64,000 nt of DNA from Mucilaginibacter sabulilitoris (GTDB taxonomy: Bacteria > Bacteroidota > Bacteroidia > Sphingobacteriales > Sphingobacteriaceae): NCBI RefSeq assembly GCF_034262375.1, contig NZ_CP139558.1, positions 310,001 through 374,000 of the forward strand, read 5' to 3'. The stretch's first letter is position 1. The number at the start of each line of letters is the position of its first letter. Of the stretch, positions 50,555 to 59,334 are shown piece after piece. The notes beneath the pieces are model-generated. The model was not told the DNA's origin and made no database searches. It was given only the letters and a program-made list of their open reading frames with translations. The translations under genes and the position numbers were made by a program.

Positions 50555-51610
50555 TTAATGCCTATGAAAATCAAACGACAAGCTTGAAGCCAGACCTACA
50601 GTTATATAGCCGTAACTATCTTCAAAAAACTGGTTGTAATCATCCTGGCCGCGGTAACCTCCGCCAAACATTAAAGCTGCGCTCGGCATAAAAGGGAATT
50701 GGTAATAATACTTCAGACTTACGTTTAAACGCTTTTTAAAATCCACAGCCGAGTAATTGTTATACTTATCGGCAATATAGGTAAAATCAAAGCGGATACG
50801 CTGCCAGTTTTTATATGTCTTTTTACCTTTTTCCAACGGATCATCGTATGCTTTGGCCAGGTTATACATGCGGCTGCCATTGATCCTGATAAAACCGTAA
50901 TGATCTTTTAAACCTTCAGACACACCCAGGCCAAATAAACCTGCATGTACCTCAAGGCCCAGGTTATCATAACGCTGTATAATAAGCCCGTCTTTATCTA
51001 TACGTTTACCGGTATAGTATGTTAAGGTATAAAAGTTGGTGGTGAATTTGCCACTGTCGCGGTTAAAGCTGCCATCGGGATTTAATGATGGGCCCCTTAC
51101 ACCGTTGGAGTGGTGCGAATAGCCAAAAGAAAAGAATTTGGGGTTATAGGTATCCTCATTTACCCTGAAAAACACCGTTGCGCCCGGCATAAAACTGGGT
51201 GATTTTACAGGTGCTCCCCGTGATGCCAGTAAACGTATTTTAACCCTGGGCGTAAACACCGCGAAAAAACGCGATTTGGGTGTACTGAATAAAACAAAGT
51301 TGGGAGCCAGGTCGGCCGTAAGCTGGGTTTTTACTTTATTGAAGTAATCATTACCCCCTTCAGACAATCTTAAATTTTGATTATATATATAGTCAAACGC
51401 GTTATTTATAAGGCGTGTTTTAAAGAGGGTAGAATCGGCAGTAGTATCGGCAATGATCTTTTCCTGTAGTTTTGACACGAGAGTACCGGCCATTAATTTT
51501 CCGGGCAAAACAAAACAAGCCAGGCAGCAAATGATTTTTAAAGCGGCATTAAATTTAACAGGAAGGGCAGTATTATTTAAAACTGCTTTGCGGGGTATAT
51601 ATGTAATCAA
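50555..51610 (-). CDS. Outer-membrane beta-barrel protein, phospholipase A1-like motif
   Basis: 351 residues. N-terminal hydrophobic stretch (AALKIICCLACFVLPG, about 22-37) with cleavage near LMAG-TLV; then a linker and a barrel of alternating strands. The segment FSFGYSHHSNGVRG contains HHSNG, matching the HxSNG motif that carries the catalytic His and Ser of outer-membrane phospholipase A1. The C-terminus ends LSFDFHRH, unusual for a barrel end, which normally is aromatic. No other family mark was confirmed, so PLA activity is a hypothesis. Confidence 0.6.
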   Translation of the reverse strand: MITYIPRKAVLNNTALPVKFNAALKIICCLACFVLPGKLMAGTLVSKLQEKIIADTTADSTLFKTRLINNAFDYIYNQNLRLSEGGNDYFNKVKTQLTADLAPNFVLFSTPKSRFFAVFTPRVKIRLLASRGAPVKSPSFMPGATVFFRVNEDTYNPKFFSFGYSHHSNGVRGPSLNPDGSFNRDSGKFTTNFYTLTYYTGKRIDKDGLIIQRYDNLGLEVHAGLFGLGVSEGLKDHYGFIRINGSRMYNLAKAYDDPLEKGKKTYKNWQRIRFDFTYIADKYNNYSAVDFKKRLNVSLKYYYQFPFMPSAALMFGGGYRGQDDYNQFFEDSYGYITVGLASSLSFDFHRH

Positions 51611-51890
51611 TTTGACGCCGATTATTTTGACCGAATAAGTGAACTATACTCAATTCCATTTAACAATATCATGTTAAAATACCGTTAAGAATTGTGTTGG
51701 CAATATTAGATATTATTCTGTTTTTAAGCGGTATAATCAGTGTCAAGCAAACGTAAAAGCTATGGAGCCCTGATTAGGATAAAGCCAATTGTTTTTTCTG
51801 CCTTCAGGATCTGTCGAGCTATACTGTGAAGCAGTTAAAAAAGCGTCAAGACTGTAACGAACGTGCAGGCAGGGGCGTCATATAATTACC

Positions 51891-52961
51891 TTGAAAATAG
51901 CGCAAATCAAATATTGTATAACCGGGCTTATGCTTAGCCTGCTACTGATAACCGGTATTACTGTTTGCTGCGGTCAAGCCGTTACAAAGCTTGTTATTCC
52001 AGCCAATTGTCTCGATAGCATCCCATCGTGGATGGCGAAGAGTAAAATACCTGTTCTGGCCGCCAGCGTGATAGAGGGAGGGGAAATTAAGGAACTAAAG
52101 ATTTTCGGCAAGCTGGATAACGGGCAATCTGCGCCGCTCAATACCTTTTTCAATGTCGCCTCACTGACCAAACCGATTACCGCACTAACCGTTTTGAGAC
52201 TTGTAGATATGGGTGACTGGAACCTGGACGAACCTTTGGACCGCTACTGGATAGACCCGGATATTCGGGCCGACCTGCGATATAAAAAAATAACCACCCG
52301 GATTGTGCTGAGCCATCAAACCGGCTTCCCCAACTGGCGCTCACAAAATCCGACAAAAAAACTGGCTTTCCTTTTTGATCCCGGCACACGGTATGGTTAC
52401 TCGGGCGAAGGTTTTGAGTATCTGCGCCACGCGCTCGAAAACAAATTCCACAGAACCCTGCAACAACTGGCCGATTCCGTCCTTTTTAAACCACTGGGCA
52501 TGAACCATACACGATATGGCTGGAGCGACAAACTGGATTCGACCCTTTTTGCCGAACCGCATGACAAGAACGGAGAAGTAATCAAAATGGCGAAAATCAA
52601 AAATATTGTGGCAGCAGACTGGTTAGTAACCACCATCAACGATTATTCAAAATTCGCGCTGGCTGTATTGAACCCAAAAGCGCTATCCAACCAGTTATTC
52701 ACAGAAATGGTGACCCCGCAGGTAAAAATGCAGGGCGGCCCCAAAGAAAATATGGGTCTTGGCTGGGAAGTGATCAAACCGCTGGATAACGACGAATATC
52801 TGCTGATGCATACAGGATCGGATGATGGCGTAAAGACCCTTGTCATACTGTTTCCCAAATCCAAACGGGGCATAGTCCTTTTTACAAACGGAAACAATGG
52901 TTTCGATGTTATCAAGCAAACGATAAAAGCAGCGTTTCACCTGAAGGAACTTACACCTTAA
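51891..52961 (+). CDS. Serine hydrolase, beta-lactamase/class C family
   Basis: 356 residues from a TTG start at 51891. The next ATG (51930, MLSLLLITG) is the alternative. Signal-like helix at the N-terminus. Active site Ser91-Leu-Thr-Lys94 (ASLTKPITALTVL), Tyr in GYSGEGFEYLRHAL (YSG in place of YxN), and HTGSDDGVKTL as third motif. N-terminal and first-motif spacing are normal for esterase-type members. Preceded by a 280-bp gap with no gene. Function: penicillin-binding-like peptidase or esterase, not decided. Confidence 0.88.
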   Translation: MKIAQIKYCITGLMLSLLLITGITVCCGQAVTKLVIPANCLDSIPSWMAKSKIPVLAASVIEGGEIKELKIFGKLDNGQSAPLNTFFNVASLTKPITALTVLRLVDMGDWNLDEPLDRYWIDPDIRADLRYKKITTRIVLSHQTGFPNWRSQNPTKKLAFLFDPGTRYGYSGEGFEYLRHALENKFHRTLQQLADSVLFKPLGMNHTRYGWSDKLDSTLFAEPHDKNGEVIKMAKIKNIVAADWLVTTINDYSKFALAVLNPKALSNQLFTEMVTPQVKMQGGPKENMGLGWEVIKPLDNDEYLLMHTGSDDGVKTLVILFPKSKRGIVLFTNGNNGFDVIKQTIKAAFHLKELTP

Positions 52962-52989
52962 AAATCAAAACAACCCCGCTATTATATAG

Positions 52990-53020
52990 TTGGTTTTTCA
53001 ATTCTGTTTTATTATATTTG
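52990..53020 (+). promoter_or_regulatory. Bacteroidota-type promoter for the CBS protein gene
   Basis: TTG at 52990-52992, a 20-base spacer and TATATTTG at 53013-53020, both exact consensus matches. This places the transcription start between 53020 and the ATG at 53056 and rules out the upstream TTG as the start codon. Confidence 0.7.
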
Positions 53021-53055
53021 ATTATAGCCAATCCTCCAATTTTAACCTGTGTATC

Positions 53056-53484
53056 ATGATAAAAGTTGCAAATATTCTTGCGCGCAAGGGCGGCGGTGTT
53101 GTCACTATTGATGCGTGTACATCTGTTTTAGATGCCTTAAGATTAATGGCCGACAAAAATATCGGCTCGGTGGTAGTGATGGATAACGATGAATACGTTG
53201 GCCTGCTTACCGAAAGAGATTACGCCCGAAAAGTAATCCTGAAAGGAAAATCATCGCATGAAACCCCGGTAAGAGAGATCATGAGCACCGGACTGCCACG
53301 TATAATTCCCGAGAATACAATTGAAACCTGCATGCACGTCATGAGCGAAAGCAATATCCGCTATTTGCCTGTGTTTATTGACGATAACTTATGCGGCATC
53401 ATATCCATCAATGACCTGGTTACCGAAACCATACTAGCGCAGCTGGAAACCATTGAACAATTAAAAAGCTATATCACTTCGTAG
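53056..53484 (+). CDS. CBS-domain protein
   Basis: 142 residues from ATG 53056 (MIKVANILARKGGGVVTI). Two tandem CBS motifs: residues about 8-65 (ALRLMADKNIGSVVVMDND) and 75-135 (HVMSESNIRYLPVFIDDNLC). Each gives the beta-alpha-beta-beta-alpha pattern that binds AMP, ATP or SAM. No additional effector domain, so it may be a stand-alone nucleotide sensor. The ORF could be read from 52990, but that TTG is part of the promoter. Followed by a convergent gene. Confidence 0.9.
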   Translation: MIKVANILARKGGGVVTIDACTSVLDALRLMADKNIGSVVVMDNDEYVGLLTERDYARKVILKGKSSHETPVREIMSTGLPRIIPENTIETCMHVMSESNIRYLPVFIDDNLCGIISINDLVTETILAQLETIEQLKSYITS

Positions 53485-53555
53485 CATACCAAAACCAACG
53501 CCCTGTGCTATAAACACAAGGCGTTAATTTCTTTTGTCCATCCTTTTTTAGAATG

Positions 53556-53957
53556 TTATTGAACCACTTCGCTGATCTGGATAACGGGGGTGACGTTGGT
53601 GTACTTAGGAAAATCAGCTTTGATTTCCTCTGTATGCTGTGCAAGGGCATTCTCATAATCAGAAATTTTGTCAAAATACAAATAACCAATTGCCAGAAAC
53701 GGAGCCGGATCATTCGCGGCCCTGCCTGATATCCCTTTATCAATAGCGTAAATTTTCAGGTTAAAAAATTTCGCCATCAGGGGCATGTGGCTCTTGGTGT
53801 AATAGTCCATGTCAAATGTTTTCCCTTCTCCATTTGGATACAGGACGGTTACTTTGATCATTCCTTTTTTTACTTGAGGAGCATCTTTTGTTTGGGCTTG
53901 CAGGCAACTTAAAGAAAGTCCGAAAAACAGGAGCAGTAAAATAGTTTTTCTTTTCAT
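53556..53957 (-). CDS. Secreted EthD-like dimeric alpha-beta barrel protein
   Basis: 133 residues with a signal peptide (1-21, SLSCLQA-QTK) and an EthD domain of about 100 residues: MIKVTVLYPNGEGKTFDMDY, the trademark SHMPLMAKFF, and DPAPFLAIGYLYFDKISDYE. EthD proteins are small ferredoxin-like fold proteins of unclear role linked to degradation pathways. Secretion is unusual and shared with some Bacteroidota. Same-strand gene partners are absent. Confidence 0.85.
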   Translation of the reverse strand: MKRKTILLLLFFGLSLSCLQAQTKDAPQVKKGMIKVTVLYPNGEGKTFDMDYYTKSHMPLMAKFFNLKIYAIDKGISGRAANDPAPFLAIGYLYFDKISDYENALAQHTEEIKADFPKYTNVTPVIQISEVVQ

Positions 53958-54010
53958 TTTATGGGTTTTAAGGTTGAACTAAAGATAGTGAAAATTGCCT
54001 CTCTATTGTA

Positions 54011-54030
54011 GAGACGCATCATTGCGTCTC
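54011..54030. repeat. Hairpin GAGACGCA / TGCGTCTC
   Basis: Eight-base perfect arms with a TCAT loop. A related GAGAAACGCAATATGCGCCTC follows at about 54057-54077, so this is another small dispersed palindrome type. Confidence 0.6.
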
Positions 54031-54210
54031 CCACATTTATTTATCACCAGTTCTATTGAGAAACGCAATATGCGCCTCTTCAGAAAAAATGCTTTGCTTT
54101 AAATTTGATCAGCCCTTATCTTCTGCGTTTGTCTTCCGCGGATTGGTCCTGTTTAATTGCTATTTAAACCACAAATTTTCATACCTTGCATAATTTACCA
54201 ACAACATATA

Positions 54211-55437
54211 GTGACGTTTCAGGATTTTAATTTCAACGAACAATTATTCGAAGGCATTCAAAGCATGGGATTTACCACCCCTACGCCTATACAGGAAATG
54301 GCCATCCCGGTTATTTTAAACGGACAAGACCTTATTGCCTGCGCGCAAACCGGTACCGGTAAAACGGGTGCTTATTTATTGCCTGTTTTAAACCACATCA
54401 GCAGCACCAATAAACACCATACCAGCGCGCTTATTTTGGCGCCAACCCGTGAGCTTGCTCAACAAATTGACCAGCAGGTAGAAGGGCTGGCTTATTTTAC
54501 AGGCGTTAGCTCCATAGCTGTATTTGGCGGTGGCGACGGTATGGCCTACGAGCAGCAACGCCGGGGCATACAAAATAATGTAAATATTATTATTGCTACA
54601 CCTGGCCGGTTGATAGCCCACCTTACATCGGGTGTTTTAAAGCTAAATCATTTAACCCACCTGATACTGGACGAGGCCGACCGCATGCTCGACATGGGTT
54701 TCTCGGACGACATCATGAAGATCATCAGCTATTTGCCCAAAACCAGGCAAACGCTGCTGTTCTCGGCTACTATGCCAGGACGCATCCGCTCATTGGCCAA
54801 AGCCATTTTAAAAGAACCGCAGCAAATCAACATCGCTATTTCGCAACCCGCTGTTGGTATCGATCAGCAGATCTATCGCCTGCACGACCAGCAAAAAACG
54901 CCATTGCTGCAGCTTATCCTGCGCGATTCGGCCTATACCAGTACCATCATTTTCGCATCGAGAAAAGAGATCGTAAAATCTCTATATAAAGAGCTTAAAG
55001 CTATAAAAATTAACGCGATGGCTTTTCACTCCGATCTGGAACAAAAGGAGCGCGAAGAAATACTGCTGAAATTTAAAAACAAACAGCTCCCGGTTATTAT
55101 AGGTACCGACGCACTGTCGCGCGGTATTGACGTAGAAGGTATCGATCTGGTAATCAACTATGATGTTCCCGGCGATCCGGAAGATTATATTCACCGTATT
55201 GGCCGTACCGCACGTGCTGCCACCACAGGCACAGCCATCACCTTTGTTAACCACCGCGATGAGCGAAAGCTGAAAAACATTGAACAGCTGATTGAAAGAC
55301 CCATCCGTTTAGTTGGCTTACCCGACGAACTGGCGGCTATACAACCCACACATCCGGTACATGCTGATCAGCACGATAACAAAAAGAAACCCAACAGGCG
55401 CTGGAATAAAAAGAAACCTAAAAAGAATATTCAGTAA
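54211..55437 (+). CDS. DEAD-box RNA helicase (RhlE-like)
   Basis: 408 residues from a GTG at 54211 (VTFQDFNFNEQLFEGIQSMG), which matches the Q-motif-proximal start of the family; the TTG at 54157 would add 18 atypical residues. Motifs in order: Q motif TPTPIQ, I AQTGTGKT, Ia PTRELAQQ, II DEAD, III SAT, IV IIFASRK, V TDALSRGIDVEG, VI HRIGRTAR. A basic tail KKKPNRRWNKKKPKKN ends the protein. Acts in ribosome assembly or cold response. Its stop overlaps the next start by one base. Confidence 0.95.
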   Translation: MTFQDFNFNEQLFEGIQSMGFTTPTPIQEMAIPVILNGQDLIACAQTGTGKTGAYLLPVLNHISSTNKHHTSALILAPTRELAQQIDQQVEGLAYFTGVSSIAVFGGGDGMAYEQQRRGIQNNVNIIIATPGRLIAHLTSGVLKLNHLTHLILDEADRMLDMGFSDDIMKIISYLPKTRQTLLFSATMPGRIRSLAKAILKEPQQINIAISQPAVGIDQQIYRLHDQQKTPLLQLILRDSAYTSTIIFASRKEIVKSLYKELKAIKINAMAFHSDLEQKEREEILLKFKNKQLPVIIGTDALSRGIDVEGIDLVINYDVPGDPEDYIHRIGRTARAATTGTAITFVNHRDERKLKNIEQLIERPIRLVGLPDELAAIQPTHPVHADQHDNKKKPNRRWNKKKPKKNIQ

Positions 55438-56438
55438 TGAAAAAGAGCATAGCCAAAACGCTGCTTTTACAAATGGTATTGGGGGCTGCATTGGCTGCCC
55501 CATGTGCTAATACGTTTGCACAGAATAAAAAAACATCGGGCAATCCGGTAGTTGAAGGTTGGTATGCCGATCCGGAAGCTAAAATATTCAATAAACAATA
55601 TTGGTTATATCCAACCTATTCGGCTAAATACAATGAGCAGGTATTTATGGATGCCTTTTCATCACCCGATTTGGTACACTGGACCAAACACCCGCACATT
55701 ATAGACACCAGCGGTGTAAAATGGGTGAGGCGTGCGCTTTGGGCTCCTGCCGTTACTGAAAAAGGCGGCAAATATTATATTTTCTTTGGCGCAAATGACA
55801 TACAGAACAATAACGAAAAAGGCGGTATAGGCGTTGCGGTAAGCGATAACCCGGCCGGGCCTTTTAAAGACCATTTAGGCAAGCCCCTTATTGATCAGAT
55901 AATCAACAAAGCCCAGCCTATAGATCAGTTTGTTTTTAAAGACGATGATGGCCAGTACTACATGATATATGGCGGCTGGGGGCAATGCAATATTGTGCGG
56001 TTAAAAGATGATTTCACCGGTCTTGTGCCATTTAAGGACGGTGAAACTTATAAAAAAATAACCCCCGAAGGTTACGTAGAAGGCCCGGTAATGTTTAAGC
56101 ACAATGGTAAATACTATTTTATGTGGAGCGAAGGCGGCTGGACCGGTCCTGACTATCGCGTAGCCTATGCCATTGGCGATACCCCTTTCGGTCCGTTTAA
56201 ACGTATAGGCACTATCCTGAAACAGGATGCCAGCATTGCTACCGGCGCGGGTCACCACTCGGTAATTAACGTACCTGGAACTGATGAATGGTACATTGTT
56301 TACCATCGCCGCCCATTAACCGAAACCGATGCGAATCACCGTGTAATGTGTATTGACAAGATGTATTTTGATACCGATGGAAACATCAAGCCTGTGAAGA
56401 TCACCAATGAGGGTGTAGCGGCGCGGGTATTGAAATAG
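55437..56438 (+). CDS. Secreted glycoside hydrolase, family 43
   Basis: 333 residues with signal peptide (1-29, CANTFA-QNK). Five-bladed propeller of GH43. The catalytic base Asp45 is in WYADPEAKIF, the pKa-modulating Asp in QFVFKDDDGQYYM, and the general acid Glu in EGPVMFKHNGKYYFMWS. Acts on arabinan- or xylan-type polysaccharides. Start overlaps the helicase stop by one base (TAATGA), which is curious for unrelated genes. Ends in front of a near-perfect inverted repeat. Confidence 0.93.
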   Translation: MKKSIAKTLLLQMVLGAALAAPCANTFAQNKKTSGNPVVEGWYADPEAKIFNKQYWLYPTYSAKYNEQVFMDAFSSPDLVHWTKHPHIIDTSGVKWVRRALWAPAVTEKGGKYYIFFGANDIQNNNEKGGIGVAVSDNPAGPFKDHLGKPLIDQIINKAQPIDQFVFKDDDGQYYMIYGGWGQCNIVRLKDDFTGLVPFKDGETYKKITPEGYVEGPVMFKHNGKYYFMWSEGGWTGPDYRVAYAIGDTPFGPFKRIGTILKQDASIATGAGHHSVINVPGTDEWYIVYHRRPLTETDANHRVMCIDKMYFDTDGNIKPVKITNEGVAARVLK

Positions 56439-56450
56439 ATCTTAACCGCT

Positions 56451-56533
56451 TTGTCATGCTGAACGAAGTGAAGTATCTATTCATAAACTATGCATATCGC
56501 ATAACAGATACTTCACTTCGTTCAGCATGACAA
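56451..56533. repeat. Perfect 28-bp inverted repeat, GTCATGCTGAAC family
   Basis: Left arm TTGTCATGCTGAACGAAGTG (continues AAGTATCT) and the exact complement at the right end; spacer 27 bases. The best-preserved member of the dispersed palindrome family, between two convergent genes, where it could serve as a two-way terminator. Confidence 0.85.
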
Positions 56534-56552
56534 GTAAGAGGGCCTAATAAAA

Positions 56553-57428
56553 CTACAACCCAAACAACTCGCTGCTCAGGTATCTGTCGCCGCGATCGCA
56601 GCAGATAAAAACAATTACGCCTTCTTTAAGCTCTCCGGCCAGCTTTACGGCAGCAGACATTGCGCCGCCACTACTCATACCGGCAAAAATCCCTTCAACC
56701 TTAGCCAGTTTTCGGGCCATTTCAGTTGCATCCTCCTGCGATATATCCATCACCCTGTCAACCCGGGTAGCATCGAATATTTTGGGTAAATAAGCTTCGG
56801 GCCAGCGGCGTATACCGGGTATGGATGATCCTTCTGTTGGCTGGCAGCCAACTATCTGTATCTCCTTATTTTTATCTTTAAAGTACCTTGAACAGCCCAT
56901 TATGGTGCCTGTAGTACCCATTGCGCTTACAAAATGCGTTATCTTACCCTCAGTATCGCGCCATATCTCCGGACCGGTGCCTTTTATATGGGCCATATAG
57001 TTATCGGGATTGGCAAACTGGTTAAGCAAAAAATACTCGTCAGAAGCGCTCTTTTCTTCGGCATAGTCACGACATTGTTCAATACCCTCCAACAAGGTAA
57101 CCTTAGCGCCAAAAGCCTCCATGGTTAGCGTACGTTCACGGGTAGAATTGGATGGCATTACCAGCTCAATTTCCAGGTCAAACAAGCGGGCTATCATGGC
57201 AAGGGCAATACCGGTATTGCCGCTGGTAGCTTCAATAAGCTTAGTTCCCGGTTTAATGTCCCCACGTTCCAGAGCGCTGCTTATCATGTTTAATGCCGCC
57301 CTGTCCTTTACACTGCCTCCTGGATTATTTCCTTCCAGCTTCGCGTATATTTTTACATTAGGATTGGGGTTTAACTTCTTTATTTCAACCAGTGGCGTGT
57401 TGCCTATAATATCAATAATACCAGCCAT
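56553..57428 (-). CDS. cysM: Cysteine synthase B (O-acetylserine sulfhydrylase)
   Basis: 291-residue PLP enzyme making cysteine from O-acetylserine and sulfide. PLP Lys41 is in PGGSVKDRAALNM, the substrate loop TSGNTG (about 68-73), and the phosphate loop GTTGTIMGCSRY. The length and C-terminal DRGDRYLSSELFG fit CysM or CysK type. Gene start is 33 bases after the epsC stop (57462), so the two form an operon that supplies cysteine from serine. Confidence 0.94.
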   Translation of the reverse strand: MAGIIDIIGNTPLVEIKKLNPNPNVKIYAKLEGNNPGGSVKDRAALNMISSALERGDIKPGTKLIEATSGNTGIALAMIARLFDLEIELVMPSNSTRERTLTMEAFGAKVTLLEGIEQCRDYAEEKSASDEYFLLNQFANPDNYMAHIKGTGPEIWRDTEGKITHFVSAMGTTGTIMGCSRYFKDKNKEIQIVGCQPTEGSSIPGIRRWPEAYLPKIFDATRVDRVMDISQEDATEMARKLAKVEGIFAGMSSGGAMSAAVKLAGELKEGVIVFICCDRGDRYLSSELFGL

Positions 57429-57461
57429 AATAATGTTATGTGTTTAAAATAGATGTATCAA

Positions 57462-58289
57462 TTATCTCCTGCCGAATATGCGGCGGCTCAGTTTATTAAG
57501 GATGCGGTGATTAGGAGTATGGTATACCCTTGAATTAGGCGGCAGGCTTTTAGTGAGCCAAACATTACCGCCAATAACACTATCGTGACCAATAATGGTT
57601 TCGCCACCCAGTATGGTAGCTCCCGAATATATTACCACGTTATCCTCAACCGTAGGATGGCGTTTGGTATTGGCCATGCTTTTATCAACGCTTAAAGCAC
57701 CCAGCGTAACACCCTGATAAAGTTTTACGTGGTTGCCAATTTTACAGCTTTCGCCTACTACTATACCCGTACCATGATCTATATAAAAATACTCGCCGAT
57801 CACTGCAGCCGGGTGAATATCAATACCAGTTTTAGAATGAGCATACTCGGTTAGTATCCGCGGAATAAGCGGAACATCTTCTATATATAAGCTATGGGCT
57901 AAACGATATAAGGATATGGCGAAAAAGCCCGGATAGGTACGTACTACCTCAAATTCGCTCCTTGCAGCCGGGTCGCCGTTAAATATAGCTTGAATGTCGG
58001 TATTCAGCACCAGGTAAAGCTTTGGCAACTGCTCAAAAAAACGTGCTGCCCGTTCTTTATTATTACTGTCGGCACAAGCTTTGGTAACCTCCATAATATG
58101 GAAAAGCTCATCTTCCAGCATTTTAAATTCGGCCTTAATGGCATCCACATCGACAAATAATTTGCCGGTTTGTTCCGGATATAATAAACGAATAACCTGA
58201 AGCGCCCATTTAGTGATCTCTTTATTTGACGGCACAGCCTCAAGCTTTTGCTGCTTGTTAAAAATTTGCTCGTAAAACTCCTGACTCAT
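57462..58289 (-). CDS. cysE: Serine O-acetyltransferase (EpsC/CysE)
   Basis: 275 residues. N-terminal helical region (1-140), then a left-handed beta-helix with hexapeptide repeats: KTGIDIHPAAVIGEYFYIDHGTG (about 155-177), the catalytic-site residues with His and Asp in DHGTGIVVG, and VIGGNVWLTKSLPPNS. The start MSQEFYEQIFNKQQKLEAVP is plausible for the EpsC subtype of Bacteroidota. Provides O-acetylserine to CysM encoded next on the same strand. No feedback-inhibition tail is obvious. Confidence 0.93.
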   Translation of the reverse strand: MSQEFYEQIFNKQQKLEAVPSNKEITKWALQVIRLLYPEQTGKLFVDVDAIKAEFKMLEDELFHIMEVTKACADSNNKERAARFFEQLPKLYLVLNTDIQAIFNGDPAARSEFEVVRTYPGFFAISLYRLAHSLYIEDVPLIPRILTEYAHSKTGIDIHPAAVIGEYFYIDHGTGIVVGESCKIGNHVKLYQGVTLGALSVDKSMANTKRHPTVEDNVVIYSGATILGGETIIGHDSVIGGNVWLTKSLPPNSRVYHTPNHRILNKLSRRIFGRR

Positions 58290-58459
58290 GTTTTATGTTG
58301 ACTGTTTAGGATAACAGCCTGTTTCTAATGCAAGTTTATGGAAAAGAATGTGTTTTATATGTAAAAAGCGCTACTTAATTGATAGATCAGCTAAGCCATA
58401 TATTCGATAATATGTTTTATCATAAACTTGTTACCTTTAAAGCATATTAACCACTATTC

Positions 58460-59254
58460 ATGAAAAGACGTTCATTTGTTAAAGCCTCCCTTTTAACAGG
58501 CGCGGCGGCAAGTATATTACCCAACAGCAGTATGGCAACATCAGTAAAAGCAAAACCCGGCACCGAGTTTTATGAACTGCGTGTTTACAACCTTAAAAAC
58601 GAAACCCAGCAAAAGCTGGTAGAAGATTATTTTCAAAACGCCGCTATCCCTGCACTTAACAAACTGGGCAGTAAAAACGTTGGCGTGTTCACCGAGCTTA
58701 AACCAGAAGGGCAAACAAAAATTTATGTACTGATACCATATAACAGTATTGCTGATTTTTTAAACGTGCAGGAAAAACTGGACCAGGATGCCGTTTACAA
58801 AGAAAAAGGAGCGTCCTATTTAACAGCACCTGCATCCGAGCCCGCCTATGAGCGTATTGAAAGTTCCTTGTTAAAGGCATTTGTACACATGCCCAAAATG
58901 GAGGTATCAAAACAAGGTCAGCGTATTTTCGAGCTTCGCCGCTATGAGCATGCTACCGAAAGCGCGGGCAAAAAGAAACTAGAAATGTTTAATGACGCAG
59001 GCGAAATAGACATTTTTAAAAAGCTGGGCTTTAGCCCCGTATTTTTTGGCGAAACCCTGATTGGAGATCACCGGCCAAACCTCATTTATATGATCACCTT
59101 TGATGACCTTGATGCCAAGGCAGCCCACTGGAAAGCTTTTGGCAGCGACCCTGAATGGAAAAAAGTAAGTGCTATACCCGACTATTCTGATTCTAAACTG
59201 GTATCGCATATTACATCAACACTACTACAACCGGCTGCATGTTCGCAGATTTAA
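58460..59254 (+). CDS. Secreted NIPSNAP family protein
   Basis: 264 residues: Tat-like signal MKRRSFVKASLLTGAAASIL (1-20) and two NIPSNAP domains (about 33-130 and 150-250), the first starting FYELRVYNLKNETQQKLVED and the second FELRRYEHATESAGKKKLEM. NIPSNAP folds are dimeric alpha-beta barrels of unknown activity. In Bacteroidota they often lie beside sugar isomerase/epimerase genes, as here (59335). Possibly involved in processing keto-sugars; inference only. Confidence 0.9.
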   Translation: MKRRSFVKASLLTGAAASILPNSSMATSVKAKPGTEFYELRVYNLKNETQQKLVEDYFQNAAIPALNKLGSKNVGVFTELKPEGQTKIYVLIPYNSIADFLNVQEKLDQDAVYKEKGASYLTAPASEPAYERIESSLLKAFVHMPKMEVSKQGQRIFELRRYEHATESAGKKKLEMFNDAGEIDIFKKLGFSPVFFGETLIGDHRPNLIYMITFDDLDAKAAHWKAFGSDPEWKKVSAIPDYSDSKLVSHITSTLLQPAACSQI

Positions 59255-59334
59255 ACTATTTCTTTTAATTTTAGTCGTACGTTTAGTGTTCATAATACAC
59301 TATATTTACATAAACCAATTTAAAAGTAAACCAA

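Noticed and set aside
54157..54210. TTG start for the DEAD helicase
   Set aside because: The added residues (PQIFIPCIIYQQH) are not family-like; a GTG at 54211 gives a normal start.
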